Shown: positions 50,101-59,000 of the stretch, piece by piece | Layout: every line of letters starts with the position of its first letter | Numbering within the stretch: the stretch's first letter is position 1 | Assembly (NCBI GenBank): GCA_963682055.1 | Contig: OY821742.1 | Location: forward strand, 4,673,816-4,737,815 | DNA from: Primula veris | Taxonomy: Eukaryota > Streptophyta > Magnoliopsida > Ericales > Primulaceae | Direction: 5' to 3' | Length of the DNA: 64,000 nt | Program-made: the position numbers and the translations under genes | The notes under the pieces: model-generated | The model's database searches: none | What the model saw: the letters and a program-made list of their open reading frames with translations, nothing else | What the model was told of the DNA's origin: nothing

Positions 50101-51357
50101 TTCACTAAATTATACTTAAATCAACCTTAAATTAAACTAAAATACTTCTAATAACAATCAGTCTTCCCTAAAATTCAACTAAGCATCCAATTCTCTCGCA
50201 ATTAAATGAGTTCTGACTTCTGAGCAATAAGACTAAAATTAAAATTTACAATTAAAAAATGAAACAAATAGTAACAGTAAAAAATCAAATTATAAATGAG
50301 AATTTAGAAACAATTAGCCCTAAAAGAACTTCAAAATCACTACACGGGTCTAATAACACTAAAACTCTTCAAATAACAATCAATCTTCAGTAAATTTAAC
50401 TAAGTATATATGGATTAGCGGTTTTTTATATTTAAAGAAGTAGGAGTAAAAATTTAACAAATCAACCTTCAATTCCACTTAAACGCTTCTAATAGCAATC
50501 ATTCTTCGCTGAAATACAACTAAGTATCCAATTCTCTCGCAATTAAAAGCAATAAAACTAAAATTAAACCACTGCTGAGAATCAGTTACACTGCAAACAC
50601 TACATCTTATAGAGAAATCCTCCAATATCAAAAATAAAGCCCAACAGAACTAACAAAACTTAGAATCGATAAAAATTACAATTACAAATGAGAATTTAGA
50701 AACGGTGATCCCCAACATAACTTCAAAATCAGAACAGAGGTTTAATAACACTAAAACAATTCAAATAACAATCAATTAAAAATTTAATATTAGCAGTTTA
50801 CATAGTTTTCTAAATTTAAAGAGAACAAATAAGTATTCACTAAATTCAAATCCTAACAACCTTCAACTACACTAAAAACACTTCTAATAACAATCAGTCT
50901 TCGCTAAAATTCAACTAACTATCCAAATTCTCTCGCAATTAAATGAGTTCTGAGCAATAAAACTGAAATTAAACCGCTGCCGAGAAAATCAGTTACACTG
51001 AGAACGCTACAGCTTATATATAATTCCTCCAAAATATCAAAATATATATATATATACTCGAAATTAAATGAGTTCTGAGCAATAAACCTTCAATTACACT
51101 AAAAAAATGCTTCTAATAACAATCAGTCTTCACTAAAATTCAACTAAGTATCCAATTCCCTCGCAATTAAATGAGTTATGAGCAATAAACCTTCAATTAC
51201 ACTAAAAAAAAACGCTTCTAATAACAATCAGTCTTCACTAAAATTCAACTAAGTATCCAATTCCCTCGCAATTAAATGAGTTCCGAGAAATAATAAAATA
51301 TATATATATTACCGTTAGGGCCTCTTTCATGGTAATCGGAGCGTTAACAGCGGCCAT
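32165..51357 (-). CDS. CHC: Clathrin heavy chain
   Basis: Thirty exons with 29 GT-AG introns join without a break into 1703 aa (plant CHC is about 1705). Exons: 51313-51357, 48795-48999, 47100-47188, 46924-47002, 46701-46828, 45515-45613, 45317-45425, 44664-44743, 44339-44566, 44137-44202, 43920-44036, 42882-43079, 42671-42787, 42392-42451, 41599-41685, 41341-41424, 41133-41267, 38762-38824, 38579-38683, 38387-38499, 38061-38313, 37834-37970, 37088-37366, 35917-36919, 34782-35267, 34200-34370, 33611-33796, 33053-33175, 32683-32793, 32165-32320. The N-terminal beta-propeller (about 1-330) binds cargo adaptors, and the linker and seven CHCR leg repeats follow. The trimerisation region is near 1550-1610, and the Met/Gly/Pro-rich tail ends [11 protein letters not shown]. 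It forms triskelia coating vesicles at the plasma membrane and trans-Golgi network. The start gives [15 protein letters not shown], as in Arabidopsis. No frame damage was seen. Confidence 0.98.
39412..39549 (+). pseudogene. BED-type zinc-finger fragment
   Basis: From the ATG at 39412 the frame reads [18 protein letters not shown], then [20 protein letters not shown]. The C-x2-C pair followed by a GG(K/V)SR-F motif is the core of the BED fingers at the N-terminus of hAT-related transposases and their domesticated relatives. A 26-bp internal duplication around 39520-39560 (atcgaggtttaac twice) and a stop soon after break it. Confidence 0.6.
40281..40391. repeat. 63-bp tandem duplication within the hAT-like relic
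   Basis: ccgcaactcaggcctatcag at 40281 recurs with one change at 40344, each followed by gct(g/a)tacaagaagaaagttacaagtgg. On the plus strand the units encode [16 protein letters not shown] and [16 protein letters not shown], a basic repeat probably from the former transposase frame. Confidence 0.8.
47459..48440. mobile_element. Non-autonomous Mutator-like element in clathrin intron 2
   Basis: It is flanked by a perfect 9-bp direct repeat TAAGAGCAG (47450-47458 and 48441-48449). The ends are inverted repeats with mismatches: the left reads gagtaacaatatggtaaatc, the right reversed reads gagaaacactataaaaaccc, and both continue through ggt(g/t)tacca and gtggtgc(g/a)cc. The inside is AT-rich with no transposase. 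A 9-bp duplication and G-starting ends fit MULEs. It lies within the 1.6-kb intron between exons 3 and 2, and splicing signals are untouched. Confidence 0.8.
49080..51300. repeat. Clathrin intron 1: array of diverged tandem repeats
   Basis: The 2.3-kb first intron (49000-51312) is largely made of repeats of a block containing cttctaataacaatcagtct, tcactaaaattcaactaagt and atccaattcyctcgcaatta. Recognisable copies lie near 49690, 50150, 50490, 50880, 51110 and 51215. The last two units (from 51081 and 51184, period 103 bp) are almost identical, so the array was still expanding recently. It begins only 45 coding bases after the ATG. Confidence 0.8.
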
Positions 51358-51426
51358 AGCTGCTTCGATCTCCGCTTAGAGAGAGAACACGATGAGATTT
51401 ATGCCAGCTAAACAATCATGTGCTTA

Positions 51427-51429
<3 letters not shown>

Positions 51430-51499
<70 letters not shown>

Positions 51500-51534
51500 A
51501 TACAGAGAGAGAGAGTGTAGAGAGAGAGAGAGAA
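51430..51534. repeat. Compound microsatellite (TA)n(TG)n plus GA tract upstream of clathrin
   Basis: About 26 TA units (to about 51481) run into nine TG units (to 51500), followed by gagagagag tracts to 51534. It lies 70-180 bp upstream of the clathrin ATG, in the leader or core promoter. It is likely polymorphic in length, and on the minus strand the TA run could serve as a TATA-rich core. Confidence 0.9.
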
Positions 51535-53399
51535 GCTGTGAGGGTTCAGCTGTAAAGAAAGAATAATAGTACTATTTAATGGATTTAAGTAATGACGGGA
51601 AATGAATTTGCATACTTAACACTAATTTAGCGCCTAATTCTGATTAATTAATCCCGCTTAATATGTTACATTTAGATCGGTCCTTTGTCGTTTAGACGCC
51701 TTAAGCGTGCCTTTCAGAATATTAGGCGTTACGAACAAAATGAGCGACGGGATTGTACTTTACGATCCCAAGACTTTTTTGGTCCGTTAAGTTTGGAATG
51801 TGATGAATAAGGTTTCAAATTTTACAAGCGTGTAAGATTTGTTTCTTGAGTATTGCACCACGCAAGAGAATTTTAAGTGGACACAAACCAATTGTTTTTT
51901 TAGTACTTATTAGTTTAATAATAAACCCCACTAGAGTTATTCAATTTTTATTATGGTTTTATTGATTACGAGGTCTGAAAACTTTTATTGATACTATTGT
52001 CCTTGTCGAAACCATATGATTTTAAAAAAAAAAATACATGAATACGTGATAAAATCAGTTTTTTCTTCATACTATCATGTTGCAAACGGTGCGAGACTAC
52101 TCTTAATTTCTACATTAGGAATACAAGTAACATTTTCACTCCTAATCTTTGGATTGCTAATAGCAGTAGTATACCACATTCATACTGCATATACATCATT
52201 TCGAGTCATTTGATGTCCGCATATTATTAATTCTATAGAGGTTTTTGTCAATTTCACCCATGAATCCACTCATAGACCCAAGTCTCCAGTACCTTGTTTG
52301 GTTGTCTCGTCTGAGGACGAGTTTATGGATTATAAGTAGAGTACTTTCGGTCGGGCCATAGATAATATCTTTGGTTGCGTACGTGGTATATTTTTTATTA
52401 GTTTTTTTAATCAAACTACAAAAGATGATTCTTGGGTGTTTTCATAGCATGTGGTTATGTATTGTCAATACGAACTCATGATCCAGATTGGATTGTCAAT
52501 CTTTTAACTTATGTCTTGTAAATAAATAAAGTCGTTAATCGTATATGAAAAAATTGAATCAACCCCAAGTGTTGCAACTTAGAGTATTCACGTTAGTTCG
52601 TATAGCAATTCTATACATGTATATCACAAATATAAGCAAAATTTCTATTTATTGCACAACAGTCTATGTAACTATGCATATTGTTATAATATATTATCTC
52701 ACATCGACTAGATAATGATCGAGCCTGTGGTTTATACTTATCATTACGAGACATTTTAATAGTAAGTTATACGAGGTTTAACATGGTATCAGGACATGTA
52801 CTAGACCTTTTAATGACAGGTTACATAGGGTTTAACACCTATATATCTATTAAAATATTCTCTATTTATTACTCTTTCTTTAGTTTCTAGGTATCCAAAC
52901 TTCATATTCTTCCTTTGTAAATCAATACTCATTCACCCCAACAGATGCATAATATTTCGTATATTGTTCTCTTTATTATAAATCAACTTGTTCACAAGAT
53001 TATTGCACGCCGGTATCCATATCCGAACTAGGGACTCTCGTTCCCACCAAATCATTGAAAAGCCGAATTTGAGAAGATTCTCAAATATAAATTGAAATGA
53101 TTATATTCTTTCTGTTAACAAATCGAAGATGAGTTTGGTTTAAAATAATATTAAAAAAGCTTATAAATCGATAGAATTCCGGTCTCCATGTAGACATAGA
53201 AGTTGTATTTCCAATATATGTATATAAGGTATAATAGGAATTTATATAGACCGTTGGGTCACTTTTTTACTCCGCTATCCCATTTTTATACTTATACAGT
53301 CTCTTTTATAGAGACTGTTGTGAATGCTCTTAAAACTTTAGTAGCTAACCCATATAGTTTCTATAAGCTAACAGATCATTTCAAATTATTAAGTGACGA
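51535..53399. other. Intergenic: clathrin promoter and LTR debris
   Basis: No gene recognised. At 51672-51728 there is ttagacgccttaagcgtgcc and ttaggcgtta, an island of higher GC of the sort seen near hAT ends. At 52697-52810 the sequence looks like the 3' part of an LTR followed by a primer-binding-like site. The frames at 52016-52213 and 53203-53505 have no family features; the latter overlaps a CACTA-like end. Confidence 0.45.
52697..52810 (+). mobile_element. LTR end with tRNA-Met-type primer-binding remnant
   Basis: tctcacatcgactagataat, then ttatacttatcattac..gag and a final tggtatcaggac near 52790, resemble the common plant LTR layout in which cccacatcga-type sequence precedes a TGGTATCAGAGC primer-binding site. 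The site here has mismatches. No gag or pol follows, so this is a fragment. Confidence 0.35.
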
Positions 53400-53607
53400 A
53401 CGGGTATCAACAAACACTAAAAAAAATACTCAAATACTGACGGGATTAGTGACGGTATTTTTTGTTACGAGTTTATTAGCGACGATTTTTGTGACAGTTT
53501 TGTGACAGTTTAGTCAATTTGCGACAGATTTGTGACAGCTTTTTAAATTAGCGACAGACTTATGACAGTTTTTGACTCTCACTAAATCAAACATTATTCT
53601 GTAGTGA
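53400..53607. mobile_element. CACTA-like element end, inverted relative to 57591
   Basis: The right edge reads ...ctgtagtga, reverse complement TCACTACAG. Inside are repeated gtgacagtttt / gcgacagattt motifs with a period of about 18-25 bp, a typical CACTA subterminal array. The reverse complement of 53490-53606 aligns with 57591-57715, with cactacaraataatktttga and tttagtgagag shared. Confidence 0.65.
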
Positions 53608-56075
53608 AAGAAATATAGTACGATGTCAAAAGAATATTCATCATCAAACAACCATCTCAGTGTTATTATGTTTATATTCGATGTCATGCTAACTAGATAG
53701 CGACATTATATTATAATAGTATTGACTTTCATAACGTAATTAATTAATATTATGCATGTAACACATATAATTAGGCCAGAAGGACTTACGTAACAACTTA
53801 GGGAGGAGTCATGCATCCACTCACTACAATCATGTTAAGGGTTTATTAATATTACTGTAAAAGTTTTAAATCGGGAGAATCGTGGATTTATGTACTAATC
53901 TTTAAAATTATTTTATAGTATGAGTTTTGTTTAATTAAGTACCAATAGTAGGCATAATTTCATCATTTTTCCTTTTAATTAAATGTTGAAATTTCCTTTA
54001 GCCAACATATGGACTCGTGTGGAACTAATATTTTGGTAAACAGGCAGGCACTTCGAGCAACACTGCATCATTCTAAATGTAGAAATGGGTTCGTTTTGAG
54101 TGAATCGATCGTCATGCGACTTCGGATTCAGTTTTTACACATACAACACACGTTCAAATTGCAATTGCAACAACTGCACTTGTCAAGTTATTGTATCCTT
54201 AATATTAGTCCTTTGTGAACAACTGCAAAATCAAGTTGATTTTTTTTGCTGGCTATTACACCATTCGAGAGCGAATTACAAAGTTGATTATAGCACTCGT
54301 AACATTTCAGGTATGAAGTGGATGGAATTATTTTTTGTATTTTTTGCATCGTTTGAAACTAACAAAGTGAGGTTGCCCTCTATTCGATTATGGAAACAAA
54401 ATGATAAAAATAATAAGTATGTGCACCAAAAGCAAGGATTTCCCTAGGAAAAAAAACTGAAAGATGTCTTGTCATTCAAGTTTACTCATGACATCGTGTT
54501 GATGTTCATTAGGAAAAAGTAAGGGAAAACACACCAGTTGTAGTGCCTATAGACCTTGCATTATTGAGGAAGAACAAAAAAATGAATTTGAGAATTGCGT
54601 ACCGGTAGGGGTGACATCGGTTCGGTATCGAACTTTTTGACTAGATACCGATACCGTACCAAACTAGTTTGGTTTGAGAATTTTTATACCATTACCGAAC
54701 CAAAAAATTCGGTATACCGAACTTTCGGTATACCAAACTATTCGGTTGGTTCGGTTCGGTTTCGTTTTTATACCAAACTTTAGAGTTTACACGTGGTGAT
54801 AGAAAATTGATGGGTATTGAAAAAAAAACATAGTATAAAATTTTAAAAATAAGTAGATTAAAAATATATATTTATTTATAGTATTATTACATTTTTTTTT
54901 TTTTTTATATATATATAAAAGAGTAAATAATATTAGACATTTATAGTAAATGTTATAGATAAAAGAAAAAGTTATAAATATTTATTAGAAAAATTAATAT
55001 AAGTATATTATAACAATATTAATAATTAAGTGTATGTATGTCTTTTAGTTTATTAGTCTATATAGTATATTTTAATATTTCGGTTTAAATCGGTACCATA
55101 TCGAACTCACTAAACCAATACCGAAACCGAACCGACTTTCAAACATCGGTTCGGTTGTACCGTTCCGAAATGTCGGTATACCAAACTTTTGGTACCGACT
55201 TGATTGGTTCGGTTTAAAAAACGGTCAGTTGGTACAAATCGATACAAAAAGACCACCCCTACCTGCTGATCCACTATTCTTCACGTTTGAATAATCATTG
55301 GTCATACTATCCGCATTAAATCCAATAAACAGGAGAATAACTAATATTTCACTAAGTAATAAGTGATAAATGAGCAATTAATCACACAAGAACTCTTGTG
55401 AGGGGACCAAGTTAGGGTTTGAGCCCGCTCCATCGAGGAGCTCAAATGCAAGTTACTTTCAAAGATAAATCATGATATCATATATTCCAAGAAGTAAAAA
55501 TAACACCAAATTTACATGAGACATATCGCATAAATATAGAATCAAACCAGAAAAATACATTGTTTGTACGAAAAGGAATGTGCATCAGTTAAGGAGGACT
55601 GATTACGAGCGAGGAGCTATAAACATATTTATAAGTAATGAGTAGGAGTATAAAATATAAAAGCAATCATATTGGCATATGTTTGATATGATTGGACGGA
55701 TTATTTCATACGGTTTAAAAGATGAACCAAGATGTGAGCATGTCATTTCTACATCAAATATCTGTTTGTCTCCCAAACTGAAAAACTCTTCTTCTTCTTT
55801 TTTTTTTTTGTAATATATGTATGCAATACCAACAGATTGATTAACTTACTGAAGGAAATAAGAAACACCAACAACTAAAAATTAAGCAAATATAATTACA
55901 ATTATTTTTAGTCACCACTTCATTTTTTACAATTCAATGACCCCCCATCAGTAAATGAGCTGAAAAAACGTACCAAAACCAATATAATCACAAGACTTCA
56001 TACCAGGCTACAAGAAAAGGTCAAATAGAATAATCACACTTTTCCTTTTCCAAAAAAACAACCAGATCAAATGTG
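53608..56075. other. Intergenic, 3' of the TBL gene
   Basis: Apart from the hAT-like element at 54606-55261, no gene is recognised. The frames 54009-54218 and 54100-54447 lack motifs. The TBL 3' UTR should lie immediately below 56076; a poly-T run at 55797-55810 and AT-rich sequence follow. Confidence 0.45.
54606..55261 (+). mobile_element. hAT-like miniature element, copy 1
   Basis: It starts taggggtgacatcggttcgg and ends with the inverse (gaccacccct|a). Subterminal regions are packed with ggttcggt and ggtataccgaac motifs in both orientations, and the middle is AT-rich. A second copy in opposite orientation lies at 59225-59873. A clear 8-bp target duplication is not visible, so the ends may be slightly off. 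It is not coding; the frame at 54595-54783 is a shadow of the repeats. Confidence 0.75.
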
Positions 56076-59000
56076 TCATGATCGTGAAATAATACGAGTA
56101 TAGAGGAACTCGTTCCACGTATCAGGCAAGCCAGGCAGGCACCAATGGATACAATCCGCATAAGTTTTGGGGTCCGCCTTCATCTCATCCGTAAGTATCT
56201 TCCCTTGCCGAATCGTATATATACCTGTATGCGCATCAATCCTGTACTCTGATAACTTTGTAATATTGAGAAAATGGGCCGAATATTTCATTGAACGGGT
56301 CACATTGGTTGCGATTGCAAACATCCGATAATCTGTGCCGACGCTAAATTTTCGTGACATGTTACCTATCGGCATATCCTCTAAAGCACATTTGATCCCA
56401 TGTGGATTTCCCCAATCTAAGCTCCTGTTATATTAGCATTTTTGTATGAGTTAGTGACTCTTAGATACCTGATTGATTGAAAACTTAAAAAAGCAAGGAA
56501 AATTAGGTGTATGAGTTGAACTTAAGCTGTAAACTTGTGATCACCACCATAAACAAATGTAGTGGTTTACCAAACTAAGATTTTTATATATCTAAGTCAA
56601 ACTTAACCAAAGAATATTCTATCAAGCTGGAAAAGGTTGAAAACAATTACATTCAATGGCAGAAAAATATGGTTTTCTTGACAATCATTCCAATCTTAAG
56701 AATTAGTCTGTATAAATGCACAATGAGATAAAGACACTGTTACACTGATATGCTTTTGCGGGTAAAAAATGATAAAATGATATGGCTGTCATAAATACTG
56801 ATAATTTAATTAAGATTATAAACTTATCACATAAAATTGTAGTAATTCTAAACTATTACGTGCTGTATGCATGAGAAAATAAAAGATACTTTGTGTAAAC
56901 AATGTCATCAATAATTATGTGTCTTGAAATAAGGGATTGAAGATTTTCCGAACAAAGTGAAATGGAAAGAAATTATTTTAGTTTGATATTAATTACCTTA
57001 TATGAAGAGGGGACATGCTGTTAAAGAAGACGCGAGTTCGATTATGATTGACATTATTGTCGACCCAATTAGACCATGTTCTCAAAACTCTTTCATAAGC
57101 TATAGGCCGATCTATATCATCGTACTCTGTCGAACCTTCATCAAAAGATCCTCGTCTATCCTTGTCATCATCCACAAAACAAGGCAAAATAAATTGAAAT
57201 TACACATTGATCAAATTGTTATGAACCTTTGGTACTTCAATAGCGAGAGAAAAAATCGAAGTTTTCATTTCAATGAATACGCAAAATTCGCATCTAATAA
57301 TGCATTGCATTTACAAATCTAATCTTCAACTAAAGACAATATTAGACGTAGAGGACTTACAAAACTTTCATGGTGCCGGTATTCATCCACCATATATATG
57401 TATTGAAGATGAGATAATCCACATTTTTCCAATTCTGCCCATGTTTTTTGATCGATTCTGGCATTATAATCCTATCCATAACACTGTGCATATCTGGGTC
57501 ATCTGAATTTGATTCAACAATAAACGGAGCCCAATAAAATTCCACTGTGGCATTATAATCCTGCAATAAATATATTTTACCGTCAGTACCCACTACAAAA
57601 TAATTTTTGATTTAGTGAGAGTTAAAAATTATCACAAGTCTATCACAAATTTAAAAAACTGTTACAAATCTGTCATTAATTTAACGTGTGATAGCTAGTA
57701 CTTTTTATTCATGGATACGTAGTAGACTTTTGAGTCACTCCCAAGTCAAGATAAATTATTAGTTTTCAAACAATCTCTAAATCGAGCTGGTTTGTCCATC
57801 AAATTACACACCCACCCTCATAAACTAATCGTTGGAAACTTGTTTAGTTAATATATCAAATACCAAAGACTAACTATGAAAAGATATGTTATGTACTCTA
57901 ATAGTAAGTAAAACTTATTGGAAAAATAAATTTTGTCAAGAGCTGATTTGGCGAGGAAATGATTATTATTTAAAAGGGAAGACTAAAAATAGCACATGTA
58001 CTTCTTTATAATTTTAAGCACATGACAGATTAATAATTAATGTAGTGTTCCACTACGATACATTACCAGAAAATATATATTTATTGTTACTTTATAAACC
58101 GGAAATGTTACATCATGGTATAAACCGATTCGTATAGAAAATTTACGGTCACGACTTGCTGTAATTACTCAGTTGGTGTCTAAAAAAATTGATTTTCATC
58201 CGACCATTACAACAAACTTAAGAATTAGGGACAATTTTTTTAAAGTCAATCGAATTTTGTCTCTAAATGGTAACTTTTTGTAACAAAAATAATCTTTTAG
58301 ACACAAAAATAAATTTTTTGTCCCCAAAACTAAATTTTAGGCATATAATTTGAAAAAAAAAACTATCTCCAAAGACAATCTCATACGGACATAAAGAGAC
58401 AATTTAATTTCGTCTCAAAAACTATTTGGATACAAAAAAATTGTTTTTGTGTCTAAAAGATTGTTTTTGTCTCGAAAATTTACCATTTGAAAATAAAATT
58501 TGATTGACTCTAAAATTATTGTCACTAATTATTAAGTTTGTTTTAATTAACGTTATATAAGACGAATTATCCATCAAATAAAGAAAAACTATAATGTAGT
58601 GACTAAAAATGCAATTAAAAACAAAAACCCTACTTTGTTCATCAGATCAAGAGATGATTGCATACAAAACTAGCATGAAAATTTTGTAAAGTCGGTTAAG
58701 AATACCGAGAACTTTCAAGTGACCTCCTTTTGATCGGTTAATGTCAAAGGTGTTTCTTTTACTAAACTACAACACACTTAAAAATTAAAAATAATTTTTT
58801 CTTAGACACAATTAAATTTTGTTTTCAAATTATAATTTTTTAGGACAAAAATAATCTTTTAGACATAAAATTAAATTTTTTGTACTCAAATTTAACTTTT
58901 AGATACATAATTTAAAAAAAAAAAAAATTGTCTCCAAATACAATCTCATACGTACATAAGGACACAATTTAATTTCGTCTCAAAAACTATTTTGAGATAA

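Noticed and set aside
54595..54783. 62-codon frame rich in Arg and Tyr
   Set aside because: It is generated by the ggttcggt / ggtataccg subterminal repeats of the hAT-like element.
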